DNA of 51,711 bases from an uncultured Bacteroidales bacterium (GTDB lineage: Bacteria; Bacteroidota; Bacteroidia; Bacteroidales; UBA11471). Location of the stretch: positions 1 through 51,711 of the forward strand of contig CANQAM010000014.1 of the NCBI GenBank assembly GCA_947589325.1. Reading direction: 5' to 3'. A program made the position numbers and the translations under genes. Of this stretch, positions 43,582-51,711 are shown one piece after another. The notes below the pieces were generated by a model. The model was given only the letters and a program-made list of their open reading frames with translations, searched no databases and was not told the origin of the DNA. Position 1 is the stretch's first letter. Each line of letters starts with the position of its first letter.

Positions 43582-45738
43582 ATGAAAACGTATCAATCAC
43601 ACGAAATTAAGAACATCGCCCTCTTGGGCAGTAAAGGTTCAGGCAAAACCACCCTCGCAGAAGCCATGCTTTTCGAGTGTGGGGTTATAAAACGCAGAGG
43701 TTCTGTCGAAGCGCAGAACACGGTTACCGACTATTTTCCGGTGGAGAAAGAGTATGGCTACTCGGTATTCTCTACCGTTTTTTATGCGGAGTTTCTCAAT
43801 AAGAAACTCAATGTCATCGACTGTCCGGGTGCCGACGACTTCGTAGGCAGTGCCCTCACGGCGTTGAACGTTACCGATACGGGCGTTATCGTCATCGATT
43901 CGCAGTACGGCGTGGAGGTGGGTACGCAAAATATCTTCCGCTATGCCGAAGAGATGAAAAAACCCGTCATCTTCGCCATGAACCAGCTCGACGGTGAAAA
44001 AGCGGAATACGATACCGTCATCGAGCAGTTGCGCGAACATTTCGGCCCCAAAGTCGTACCCATACAATACCCTATTGTCTGTGGTCCGAATTTCAACGCC
44101 ATGATCGACGTGCTGCTGATGAAAATGTACAGCTGGGGCCCCGAAGGCGGAACGCCTACCATTTCGGAAATCCCTGCCGACCAAAAAGAGAAAGCGCTTG
44201 AATTGCATAAGAAATTGGTGGAAGCCGCTGCCGAAAACGACGAAGCCCTGATGGAAAAATTCTTCGAGCAGGAATCTCTCACCGAAGACGAGATGCGCGA
44301 AGGCATACGCAAGGGTCTTATCACCCGCGATATTTTCCCTGTATTCTGCGTCAGCGCACTGCGCGATATGGGCGTGCGCCGCATGATGGAATTTTTGGGC
44401 AATGTGGTGCCTTTTGTCGATGATATGCCCAAACACATCACTACCGACGGAACGGAAGTGGCTCCCGATGCCGACGGTCCCGCCAGCCTCTATTTCTTCA
44501 AAACGACGGTGGAGCCGCATATCGGCGAAGTATCCTACTTCAAAGTCATGTCGGGCAAGGTGCACGAAGGCGACGATATGCAGAACAAGAATCGCGGCAG
44601 CAAGGAACGTATCGCCCAGTTGTTCTGCGTGTGCGGACAGATACGCACCAAAGTCGAAGAACTCGTGGCCGGTGATATAGGCGCTACGGTGAAGTTGAAA
44701 GATGTCCGCACCGGAAACACCCTCAACGCCAAAGGCTGCGAATACGAATTTGAATTGATGAAATTCCCCGATTCCAAATACCAGCGTGCCATAAAACCGG
44801 AAAATGAAGCCGACGCCGAAAAATTGAACGAAATACTCGTGCGCATGCACGAAGAAGACCCGACGTGGATTATCGAACAGTCGAAAGAGTTGAAACAGAC
44901 CATCGTATCGGGACAGGGAGAGTTTCACCTGCGCACGCTGAAATGGCGCATCGAAAACAACGAAAAGCTGCAAGTGGAATTTATGGAGCCGCGCATTCCC
45001 TATCGCGAAACCATTACCAAAGCCGCCCGTGCCGACTACCGCCACAAAAAACAGTCGGGCGGAGCCGGTCAGTTCGGAGAAGTACATCTCATCATCGAGC
45101 CTTATTACGAGGGTATGCCTGCTCCCGATACCTACAAATTCGGCAATCAGGAGTATCGCATGAATGTGCGCGACACCCAGACTATCGACCTCGAATGGGG
45201 CGGTAAATTGGTGTTCGTGAACTGCATCGTCGGCGGCGCTATTGATGCCCGTTTCCTCCCCGCCATACTCAAAGGTTTGATGGACCGTATGGAGCAAGGT
45301 CCGCTGACCGGTTCGTATGCCCGCGACGTGCGCGTATGCGTGTACGACGGTAAGATGCACCCGGTGGATTCGAACGAAATTTCTTTCCGCCTTGCCGGTC
45401 GCAACGCATTCAGTGAAGCCTTCAAAAACGCCGGTCCCAAAATTCTCGAACCGGTATATGATGTGGAAGTGCTTGTCCCAAGCGACAAAATGGGCGATGT
45501 GATGAGCGACTTGCAGGGCCGCCGCGCCATTATCATGGGTATGGAGAGTGTCAAAGGCTTTGAGAAAATCGTTGCCAAAGTACCTCTCAAAGAAATGGCA
45601 TCGTACTCCACCTCGCTCAGCTCCATTACCGGCGGACGTTCGTCGTTCAGCATGAAGTTCGCTTCATACGAGCTTGTTCCGGGCGATGTTCAGGAAAAAT
45701 TGTTGAAAGAATACGAAGCCACTCAGACCGACGAATAA
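43582..45738 (+). CDS. fusA2: EF-G paralogue lacking the GTPase histidine (EF-G2 type)
   Basis: A 718-residue elongation-factor-G-like protein. The P-loop GSKGSGKT (16-23) is intact, but the G3 motif is DCPGADDF (80-87): Ala84 replaces the catalytic His of DTPGHVDF. The G4 motif NKxD is NQLD (134-137), and switch I reads YGYS where EF-G has RGIT. Domains II to V are present, including the domain IV tip region and a C-terminal ITGGRSSFSMKF. This pattern matches the Bacteroides EF-G2 paralogue, reported to support translation without GTP hydrolysis during carbon starvation. It is preceded by a 230-base leader. A terminator follows at 45787. Confidence 0.9.
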   Translation: MKTYQSHEIKNIALLGSKGSGKTTLAEAMLFECGVIKRRGSVEAQNTVTDYFPVEKEYGYSVFSTVFYAEFLNKKLNVIDCPGADDFVGSALTALNVTDTGVIVIDSQYGVEVGTQNIFRYAEEMKKPVIFAMNQLDGEKAEYDTVIEQLREHFGPKVVPIQYPIVCGPNFNAMIDVLLMKMYSWGPEGGTPTISEIPADQKEKALELHKKLVEAAAENDEALMEKFFEQESLTEDEMREGIRKGLITRDIFPVFCVSALRDMGVRRMMEFLGNVVPFVDDMPKHITTDGTEVAPDADGPASLYFFKTTVEPHIGEVSYFKVMSGKVHEGDDMQNKNRGSKERIAQLFCVCGQIRTKVEELVAGDIGATVKLKDVRTGNTLNAKGCEYEFELMKFPDSKYQRAIKPENEADAEKLNEILVRMHEEDPTWIIEQSKELKQTIVSGQGEFHLRTLKWRIENNEKLQVEFMEPRIPYRETITKAARADYRHKKQSGGAGQFGEVHLIIEPYYEGMPAPDTYKFGNQEYRMNVRDTQTIDLEWGGKLVFVNCIVGGAIDARFLPAILKGLMDRMEQGPLTGSYARDVRVCVYDGKMHPVDSNEISFRLAGRNAFSEAFKNAGPKILEPVYDVEVLVPSDKMGDVMSDLQGRRAIIMGMESVKGFEKIVAKVPLKEMASYSTSLSSITGGRSSFSMKFASYELVPGDVQEKLLKEYEATQTDE

Positions 45739-45786
45739 TTATTGTTTTCCGATAATTATAGTAAACCGCATTAGTTAAATTAATAT

Positions 45787-45817
45787 AAAAACCGCCTGTC
45801 AAGGGGCGGTTTTTTTG
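45787..45817 (+). terminator. terminator of fusA2
   Basis: AAAACCGCC (ACCGCC at 45791-45796) pairs with GGCGGTTTT (GGCGGT at 45805-45810) around an 8-base loop, followed by a T-run. Confidence 0.85.
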
Positions 45818-45820
45818 TAA

Positions 45821-45898
45821 TTAAACAATTGTTTGTTAAATTAGCGGCGAATTGTTAAACAATAAGAGTCTGAAAAAGATTTTTGTTCTGTTAAACAA
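45821..45898. repeat. three TTAAACAA repeats upstream of the histidine kinase
   Basis: TTAAACAA occurs at 45821-45828, 45855-45862 and 45891-45898, spaced 34 and 36 bases; the first is joined to a reverse copy (TTGTTTGTTAA). A further TTTGTTTA follows near 45911. Regular spacing close to whole helical turns suggests protein binding, possibly by the neighbouring response regulator. Confidence 0.45.
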
Positions 45899-45997
45899 AA
45901 GGGGATTCCGTTTGTTTATCAAATAAAAATACTGAAAAAAGGGATTGATTTTAAGATTTCTCCCGTAAAGAAAAAGAAGAAAGGTTACACTGGCAAT

Positions 45998-47518
45998 ATG
46001 AAAAAATCGACGATTTGGCTGCTTGCCATTATTATGGCGCTGACGTTCTCGATTTTGCTCTATATGCAGATTTCCTATATAGAAAATATGGTGAAGATGC
46101 GTAACGAGCAATTTTCGGAAGCCGTGCGGCGTAGCCTTTATTCGGTTTCTACCCAGCTCGAACAAGACGAAACCAAACGCTATCTTGCCGAAGACATAGA
46201 GGAGAATCAGAAACGACTGCTTTCCATTGAAATGGGTGTCGGCACTTCCGTCAATCAACGGTGGTCGTTTGTCGCTCCCGACGGCACGGTAAGTTCGTTC
46301 AATTTGCAGCAATACTCTTTCACTGTACCGTCGCAGCCGGCACAGGCAGGGAGCGGTTCGATAACCGACACCTATAAAAATATGCAGGAGGTGCTCAAAA
46401 ACCAGTACCTCTATCAGAAAGGTCTGTTGGAAAACGTCATACTCAACATACTTGCTACTGCCAGCAACCGACCTATCATGGAACGGGTAGATACCGAACT
46501 GCTGACACAGTATTTGAAATCGGAACTGCGGAACAACGGCCTGAATATACCTTTCAAGTACGCCATACTCGACCCGAAAAACAAAATCATGTACAAATCG
46601 CCCGGTTACGATACCGAGAAAAAGGCGACACGCTACACGATGCGGCTTTTCTCGAACGATCCTCCCAAGAAACAGAATCAGTTGATGGTCTATTTCCCCA
46701 CCAAACAGGATTACATTTTCAGTTCGATACAGTTCAGTATTCCGTCGTTTGCATTCACGTTCGTGCTGTTGATAACGTTCATTTTCACCATTGCCAAACT
46801 CTTCCGGCAAAAAAAACTGACAGAAATGAAAAACGATTTCATCAACAACATGACGCACGAATTTAAGACGCCCATATCCACCATTTCGCTGGCGGCGCAG
46901 ATGTTGAACGACCCGTCGGTATCGAAGAGTGAAGAGATGTTCCGCCACATCTCCACCGTTATCAACGACGAAACGAAACGGTTGCGTTTTCAGGTCGAGA
47001 AGGTATTGCAGATGTCGATGTTCGAGCGGCAGAAGACGATGCTGAAACTCACATTGCTCGATGTCAATGATTTGATAGCCGGCGTATTGAGTACATTCAA
47101 GTTGAAGGTCGAACAGTTCGGAGGAACGATAGAGGCAGACCTCGCTGCCGACGATGCATGGGTGGAGGTCGATGAAATGCATTTCACCAATGTCATTTTC
47201 AACCTGCTCGACAATGCCGTGAAGTACGCTAAGGAAGATGTACCCTTGCAGCTCCATGTGCGCACCGCTATCGAGGGCGAGAAAGTAATCATCGCCATAC
47301 GGGATAACGGAATCGGCATCAAGAAGGACGATCTGAAAAAAATATTTGAAAAATTTTATCGCGTATCGACCGGTAATGTGCACAATGTCAAAGGATTCGG
47401 ATTGGGTCTTGCCTACGTGCATAAAATCGTTACCGACCTCAAAGGTACGATACGCGCTGAAAGCGAATTGAATATAGGAACAACATTTATTATTACATTA
47501 CCCCTTAAAAACAAATGA
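45998..47518 (+). CDS. rprX: sensor histidine kinase, RprX-like
   Basis: A 506-residue inner-membrane kinase: membrane helix 1 at residues 6-24, a periplasmic sensor domain to about 240, helix 2 at about 248-268, the phosphoacceptor box NDFINNMTHEFKTPIS with H287, and an HATPase domain with NLLDNAVKYAKED (N box), IRDNGIGIKKDDL (G1) and GFGLGLAYV (G2). It matches the Bacteroides RprX kinase in its N-terminus and kinase core. Its stop overlaps the regulator start region (ATGA), so the pair is translationally coupled. The signal sensed is unknown. Confidence 0.9.
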   Translation: MKKSTIWLLAIIMALTFSILLYMQISYIENMVKMRNEQFSEAVRRSLYSVSTQLEQDETKRYLAEDIEENQKRLLSIEMGVGTSVNQRWSFVAPDGTVSSFNLQQYSFTVPSQPAQAGSGSITDTYKNMQEVLKNQYLYQKGLLENVILNILATASNRPIMERVDTELLTQYLKSELRNNGLNIPFKYAILDPKNKIMYKSPGYDTEKKATRYTMRLFSNDPPKKQNQLMVYFPTKQDYIFSSIQFSIPSFAFTFVLLITFIFTIAKLFRQKKLTEMKNDFINNMTHEFKTPISTISLAAQMLNDPSVSKSEEMFRHISTVINDETKRLRFQVEKVLQMSMFERQKTMLKLTLLDVNDLIAGVLSTFKLKVEQFGGTIEADLAADDAWVEVDEMHFTNVIFNLLDNAVKYAKEDVPLQLHVRTAIEGEKVIIAIRDNGIGIKKDDLKKIFEKFYRVSTGNVHNVKGFGLGLAYVHKIVTDLKGTIRAESELNIGTTFIITLPLKNK

Positions 47519-47520
47519 TT

Positions 47521-48231
47521 ATGGAAGAAAAGTTGCGCATCTTACTTTGTGAAGATGATGAAAATCTGGGTATGCTGTTGAGAGAATTTTTGCAGGCGAA
47601 AGGCTATGCGGCCGACCTTTTCTCCGACGGAGAAAGCGGCTACAAGGCTTTCCTGAAAGGAAAATACGATTTATGCGTACTCGATGTGATGATGCCCAAA
47701 AAAGACGGATTCACGTTGGCACAGGAAATCCGTACCGTTAATGGCGAAGTACCTATCATTTTCCTCACAGCCAAATCGTTGAAAGAGGATATTCTCGAAG
47801 GCTTCAAAATCGGAGCCGACGATTACATCACCAAACCTTTCAGCATGGAAGAGCTGGTATTCAGAATCGAAGCTATCTTGCGCCGTGTCAAAGGCAAAAG
47901 AGGTAAGGAGGTTACGACCTATAAAATCGGAAACTTTACGTTCGATACGCAGAAGCAGGTTCTCTCCATCGGCGAGAAAAACACCAAACTTACGACGAAA
48001 GAGTCGGAGCTGCTCAGTCTGCTGTGCGCTCATGTAAACGAAATTTTGGAACGGAATTTTGCTCTGAAAACCATTTGGATTGATGACAATTATTTCAATG
48101 CAAGGAGCATGGACGTCTATATTACCAAGCTGCGCAAGCACCTCAAAGACGATCCTTCCATTGAAATCATCAACATTCACGGCAAGGGTTATAAGCTCAT
48201 CGCTCCCGAAATAGAAGCGCAAATGAAATAG
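47521..48231 (+). CDS. rprY: OmpR-family response regulator, RprY-like
   Basis: A 236-residue response regulator. The receiver has acidic EDD (11-13), phosphoacceptor D55 in LCVLDVMMPKKDG, Thr in IIFLTAKSL and Lys in ITKPFSMEEL. The C-terminal winged helix contains TKLTTKESELLSLL and NYFNARSMDVYITKLRKHL. The sequence is close to Bacteroides RprY. The ATG at 47521 gives MEEKLRIL; 47515 (overlapping the kinase stop) would add two residues. Confidence 0.93.
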   Translation: MEEKLRILLCEDDENLGMLLREFLQAKGYAADLFSDGESGYKAFLKGKYDLCVLDVMMPKKDGFTLAQEIRTVNGEVPIIFLTAKSLKEDILEGFKIGADDYITKPFSMEELVFRIEAILRRVKGKRGKEVTTYKIGNFTFDTQKQVLSIGEKNTKLTTKESELLSLLCAHVNEILERNFALKTIWIDDNYFNARSMDVYITKLRKHLKDDPSIEIINIHGKGYKLIAPEIEAQMK

Positions 48232-48250
48232 GATAGATTCTGTTTTATGG

Positions 48251-48285
48251 AAACGGGCGTTCTGTAAGAACGCCCGTTTGTTTTT
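48251..48285. terminator. bidirectional terminator between rprY and rimM
   Basis: AAACGGGCGTTCT (48251-48263) pairs perfectly with AGAACGCCCGTTT (48267-48279) around a 3-base loop, followed by GTTTTTT on the plus strand. The genes are convergent. Confidence 0.9.
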
Positions 48286-48297
48286 TCCCCGTACTGT

Positions 48298-48822
48298 TCA
48301 GAGGTTTAACAGTCCGTCGGGAATGCGTGTCGTTATGGTTTTGGCGGCTTCATCGACGAAAAGTACGAAATCTTCGCTGGCGGGAATGAGCAGTTCTTTC
48401 CCGTCCGCATCTTCGAGAATGAAAAGGACATTAAGAGTCGAATCGTCGATGCCGGTTATTTTGCCCAGGTTGCCGTGCTGTTTGTCGAGTACGGTGAAGC
48501 CGATGAAATAATCGCTTGGCGTCGTGCGCATTTCATCATCTGCCGGCAGCCGGTTTTTCGGAAAATAGACGTCGAGCCCCGTAAACATACGGGCGTCGTC
48601 GGTCGTATCTACATCTTCCAGTTTCATCAGAGCCTGTGCCGCACCGCGAAAGCGGTATTCCTCGATGAAGAACGGGACGAATATCCCGTCGATTTCGCAC
48701 ATGATGTAGGGACAGTCGCTGCGGTCGAAAACGTCGTCGGTAAAAGTGAACGACAATTCTCCGCCCACGCCGTGCGGTTTGTTGAACGTGCCGATTTTTA
48801 TCAATTCGTCCCGGGCAATCAT
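48298..48822 (-). CDS. rimM: 16S rRNA processing protein RimM
   Basis: A 174-residue RimM with an N-terminal barrel (IGTFNKPHGVGGELSFTF) and the C-terminal PRC-like barrel (FTVLDKQHGNLGKI, then KELLIPASEDFVLFVDEAAK). It assists 30S maturation. The start codon at 48822 overlaps the murA stop by four bases (ATGA), so it is the last gene of the operon. Confidence 0.93.
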   Translation of the reverse strand: MIARDELIKIGTFNKPHGVGGELSFTFTDDVFDRSDCPYIMCEIDGIFVPFFIEEYRFRGAAQALMKLEDVDTTDDARMFTGLDVYFPKNRLPADDEMRTTPSDYFIGFTVLDKQHGNLGKITGIDDSTLNVLFILEDADGKELLIPASEDFVLFVDEAAKTITTRIPDGLLNL

Positions 48823-50123
48823 TTTCGTAAAATGGAGGCGCCGATGGCGTTGAGGCGTTTGTCTATGTGTTGGTAGCCGCGATCTATCTGGTCGATATTG
48901 TGTATCGTGCTGGTGCCTTCCGCCGACAAGGCGGCGATGAGCAGGGCGATTCCCGCGCGTATGTCGGGCGATACCATAGAGGCGGCGCGCAGGGGGTAGG
49001 CTTTGGCTTGTCCGATGACGGCTGCTCGGTGCGGGTCGCAAAGAATGATTTGTGCTCCCATGTCGATGAGTTTATCGACGAAGAAGAGGCGGCTTTCGAA
49101 CATCTTTTGGTGTATCAGCACGCTGCCCTTGGCTTGGGTGGCGACGACGAGAAAGACGCTCAGCAGGTCGGGCGTCAGTCCGGGCCACGGGGCGTCGGCA
49201 AATGTCATGATAGAGCCGTCGATGAAAGTTTCTATTTCATATCCTGCTTGCGTGGGGATATGCAGGTCGTCGCCGTCTTGTTCCACGATGATACCCATAC
49301 GCCGGAAACTGTCGGGTATGATGCCCAAGTCTTTGTATGATACGTTTTTGAGGCGAATGTCGGAGCTTGTCATGGCAGCCATGCCGATGAAGCTGCCCAC
49401 CTCTATCATGTCGGGCAGAATGGTGTGGGTGCACCCGCCCAAAGAGGTTACGCCGTCGATTTCGAGGAGGTTGGAGCCGATGCCCGAGATGCGGGCGCCC
49501 ATGGCATTGAGCATCTTGCAGAGCTGTTGCAGGTAAGGTTCGCACGCAGCATTGTAGATGGTTGTATGCCCTTTTGCCAACACGGCAGCCATCAGTATGT
49601 TTGCGGTACCGGTTACAGAGGCTTCGTCGAGAAGCATATAGGTGCCTTTCAATTCCTTGGCGGAGATTTCGTACACCTGTCGGTCGGGGACGTAGGTAAA
49701 TTCGGCGCCGAGTTTCTGTATGCCGATGAAGTGGGTGTCGAGGCGGCGGCGGCCGATTTTATCGCCGCCCGGTTTTGGAATAATCGCTTTTCCGAATCGG
49801 GCGATTAGCGGGCCCACTAACATGACGGAGCCGCGCAGCGACGCGCTTTGCCGCAAAAATTCCGGTGTGTCGAGAAAGTCGAGATTCAGGCGGTCGGCTT
49901 TGAATCGATAAGAGCCTTCGCCCATACGGGTAATTTCCACTCCGAAATTTTCCAGCAGGCGGATAAGGTTGTTTACGTCGAGAATATCGGGCAGGTTGTG
50001 TACTTCCACCGTTTCAGAGGTAAGCAGGGTGGCGCAGAGAATTTGCAGTGCTTCGTTTTTTGCGCCCTGCGGGGTGAGTGTCCCCTGCATTCGGCGTCCG
50101 CCTTCGATGATAAAAGATGCCAT
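48819..50123 (-). CDS. murA: UDP-GlcNAc 1-carboxyvinyltransferase, Cys-to-Asp active site
   Basis: A 434-residue MurA, first committed step of peptidoglycan synthesis (UDP-GlcNAc plus phosphoenolpyruvate). K22 and N23 in QGAKNEALQ are conserved. The loop that normally reads GGCxIG is GGDKIG, so the catalytic/fosfomycin-target Cys is Asp121, with RRRLDTHF after it. Asp at this position keeps activity and gives fosfomycin resistance in Mycobacterium and Chlamydia. The rest is canonical, for example ADAPWPGLTPDLLSVF. It follows DUF4290 by 35 bases. Confidence 0.96.
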   Translation of the reverse strand: MASFIIEGGRRMQGTLTPQGAKNEALQILCATLLTSETVEVHNLPDILDVNNLIRLLENFGVEITRMGEGSYRFKADRLNLDFLDTPEFLRQSASLRGSVMLVGPLIARFGKAIIPKPGGDKIGRRRLDTHFIGIQKLGAEFTYVPDRQVYEISAKELKGTYMLLDEASVTGTANILMAAVLAKGHTTIYNAACEPYLQQLCKMLNAMGARISGIGSNLLEIDGVTSLGGCTHTILPDMIEVGSFIGMAAMTSSDIRLKNVSYKDLGIIPDSFRRMGIIVEQDGDDLHIPTQAGYEIETFIDGSIMTFADAPWPGLTPDLLSVFLVVATQAKGSVLIHQKMFESRLFFVDKLIDMGAQIILCDPHRAAVIGQAKAYPLRAASMVSPDIRAGIALLIAALSAEGTSTIHNIDQIDRGYQHIDKRLNAIGASILRK

Positions 50124-50148
50124 AGCTGTAATTTTGCGGGAAGATACG

Positions 50149-50176
50149 AAAAAAGCGGTTATCGTCCCGCTTTTTT
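50149..50176 (-). terminator. possible terminator inside the operon
   Basis: GCGG (50155-50158) pairs with CCGC (50167-50170), flanked by long A and T runs, AAAAAAGCGG...CCGCTTTTTTT. On the minus strand it overlaps the last codons of DUF4290 and is followed by a T-run, so it may attenuate read-through into murA. The stem is short. Confidence 0.4.
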
Positions 50177-50776
50177 TCCATTATTTTTCTTACGCTGCAT
50201 GTTATTGTTTTCTTTCGGCAAGTCTCGCAATCGCAGTTGTTCGAGAGTGAGGGGCATTTTGTGTTCGGTATATTCGAGCAGGTCTTTGTATATTTTTTCG
50301 TCCTCGACGGCTTCTTTGTTCCAAGAAGCGAGCGATTTTTTCATGTGGTTCGCCAGATAGACGAGCAATTGGTCGCGTTCTTCGCCTTCGGGCATTTCTT
50401 CGCTTTTTTGCACCATTTTTTCGAGCAGCTTGCCGTAATGGCGGTAGCGAATACTTCCGCTTGCATACGGTACATGGGCAGGTTTGTCGTCGAGCTTTTC
50501 TTTGCGTATCACTTCATAGGGGTAGTCTATATCCAGACGGAAGTCCGACATGATAGCCAAATGGTCCCATAATTTGTGGCGGAAATCATCGATGTCGCGC
50601 AGGTGCGGGAAGAGGTTGCCCATGATATTGACGATGGCGTTGGCGCATCGGGTGCGTTCAGCCCGGTCTTCGATACTCATGCAATAGTCTATCATGCGGT
50701 GTATGTTTCGACCGTATTCGGGCAAGATGAGTTTCTTTTTCTGCGTATTGTAAGCCAGCAGGTTTTCTTGTTCCAT
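50159..50776 (-). CDS. DUF4290 protein
   Basis: A 205-residue soluble, helix-rich protein of DUF4290 (about residues 10-185: YNTQKKKLILPEYGRNIHRM at the start, FPHLRDIDDFRHKLWDHLA in the middle), ending in a Lys/Asn-rich tail. It is widespread in Bacteroidetes and nearly always upstream of murA. The function is unknown; the position suggests a link to cell-envelope synthesis. It follows tsaB by 11 bases. Confidence 0.88.
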   Translation of the reverse strand: MEQENLLAYNTQKKKLILPEYGRNIHRMIDYCMSIEDRAERTRCANAIVNIMGNLFPHLRDIDDFRHKLWDHLAIMSDFRLDIDYPYEVIRKEKLDDKPAHVPYASGSIRYRHYGKLLEKMVQKSEEMPEGEERDQLLVYLANHMKKSLASWNKEAVEDEKIYKDLLEYTEHKMPLTLEQLRLRDLPKENNNMQRKKNNGKKAGR

Positions 50777-50787
50777 ATCGTTTCGGA

Positions 50788-51483
50788 TTAATTGAATACT
50801 TTGTTTTTGGGAACTGTCGCCACAAACTCTTTCAGGTAGAAAGGTACGAAGTAGGCGAGGTTTTCAAACGCTCCGGCGCGGAAAGCCTGTTCTGCCAGCG
50901 CCGTCATGTCGGCGGCTTGCGGGTATATGCCGTCGATGAACGAGGCGTTCGGGTGCGTTATCGTGGCGCGGCATTTTTCCGCTCCGTTTCCGAAAAAGAG
51001 AATTTTTCGCGTTTCAAGTATCGGGGCGAAAGCGTTTTCGTCGATGATTTCGGCGGCAACCGGTTTTACGGGCGAGAGCGAGCGGTCGTAAACTGCCGTA
51101 TAGACCTCCATGCGCCGCGCATCGATCATGGGACAGAGCAGCGCATTTTCGTCGATGCCGTCGCGAAACATTGCCGAGCACGCCATTACGGCGAGGGTAT
51201 CGACCGCAATCAGGGGAATACCGAGTCCGAAGCATATTCCTTTGGCTTCGGACACGCCGATGCGCAAACCGGTGTATGAACCGGGTCCGCGGCTTACGGC
51301 AACGGCGTCGGGCGACAACTGCCGCTCCTGTGCCGTTTCTAAGGCTTCCCGCACATATCCCGCCAACACGGTGGCATGCGACATGGGTGTGCGGTTTTCC
51401 CTCCGAAATACGACGCTGCCGTCGCACGACAGTGCGACAGAGCACACTTCGGTCGAGGTCTCGATGTGCAGTAGGGTCGGCAT
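50788..51483 (-). CDS. tsaB: tRNA threonylcarbamoyladenosine synthesis protein TsaB
   Basis: A 231-residue TsaB (YeaZ) of the ASKHA fold: LLHIETSTEVCSVAL at the start, MSHATVLAGYV and SRGPGSYTGLRIGVSEAKG carry the family motifs. It partners TsaD in making t6A37 of ANN-decoding tRNAs. It is the first gene of tsaB-DUF4290-murA-rimM. A -7 element TACTTTTG on the minus strand lies at 51503-51510, 20 bases before the start. Confidence 0.93.
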   Translation of the reverse strand: MPTLLHIETSTEVCSVALSCDGSVVFRRENRTPMSHATVLAGYVREALETAQERQLSPDAVAVSRGPGSYTGLRIGVSEAKGICFGLGIPLIAVDTLAVMACSAMFRDGIDENALLCPMIDARRMEVYTAVYDRSLSPVKPVAAEIIDENAFAPILETRKILFFGNGAEKCRATITHPNASFIDGIYPQAADMTALAEQAFRAGAFENLAYFVPFYLKEFVATVPKNKVFN

Positions 51484-51711
51484 GAATTTTTGTTTGTTTC
51501 GGCAAAAGTAATGTTTTTTTCTGAGATTTTGTGCTTTGCCCCTCTTTTTAAGAAATGGAGCCGTTCGGAACAGCCCTTTTCCGGCTTCGGTGGAAATACC
51601 GAAAACGACCTGCGGTATGTTTGTGAATGTGTGCGGTGTTCAGTCAAGATAGAAGTGCAACAAAAGGAGATAGAAAATATCTGTTCCACATCTTGCAGCA
51701 AAGCAGAAAAG
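51484..51711. other. upstream region of tsaB at the window edge
   Basis: It contains the tsaB -7 element and otherwise shows no convincing gene. The minus-strand frames here are Arg/Cys-rich and look like chance reading. Confidence 0.4.

Noticed and set aside
43639-45360. 573-codon minus-strand frame opposite fusA2
   Set aside because: It is rich in Phe, His and Val as expected for the complement of a conserved gene, with no recognisable motif.
45836-47422. 528-codon minus-strand frame opposite rprX
   Set aside because: It lies opposite a complete histidine kinase; its composition is that of a shadow frame.

Overview
The window looks like a piece of a Bacteroidales (Bacteroidetes) chromosome. 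The evidence is the -7 element TAnnTTTG in front of many genes (twice with TTTG exactly 19 bases upstream), the parA-parB-DUF5683-mltD and tsaB-DUF4290-murA-rimM gene orders, DUF1015 next to serC-serA, a RprX/RprY-like two-component pair and an EF-G2-type elongation factor paralogue. I cannot fix the genus. No tRNA, rRNA or CRISPR array was seen.

Region 1, about 1-12,830, is an AT-rich accessory island. It starts with a non-coding stretch holding two related repeats around a long AT-rich dyad, then an internally deleted MobV-type relaxase remnant. A minus-strand operon follows: XRE regulator, deleted DUF1016 (YhcG) nuclease remnant, a 982-aa NERD protein with a degenerate helicase core, and an 865-aa TPR protein with OB-fold-like C-terminal segments. 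Divergent from it, across a small palindrome, is a TIR-like (PF10137) protein. Next come an exported phosphatidylserine decarboxylase-like protein, an Mrr-type restriction endonuclease and a Bro-N/Fic fusion. A two-block repeat lies downstream of both the decarboxylase and the mrr gene in the same orientation. This is a defence-type island with mobile-element debris.

Region 2, about 12,980-29,440, is GC-richer housekeeping DNA: a BtuFCD/FecBCD-type importer, xerD, divergent aroQ-pyk-O-methyltransferase-rbfA-permease, the serC-serA-DUF1015-lipoprotein operon and the parAB-DUF5683-mltD operon.

Region 3, about 29,440-43,360, has a secreted pectinesterase and GH43 pair under a consensus promoter, purT, an S24-type regulator with trmB and mrp, a small unknown gene with a structured leader, gapA and mdh back to back, nadC-yigZ, rlmH-DUF2490 and hemW.

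Region 4, about 43,360-51,711, has the EF-G2-like factor lacking the catalytic His, rprX-rprY, and the tsaB-DUF4290-murA-rimM operon, whose MurA carries Asp in place of the fosfomycin-target Cys.

The strongest candidate for an undescribed system is the XRE-controlled pair of a NERD pseudo-helicase and a TPR/OB protein with its divergent TIR gene.
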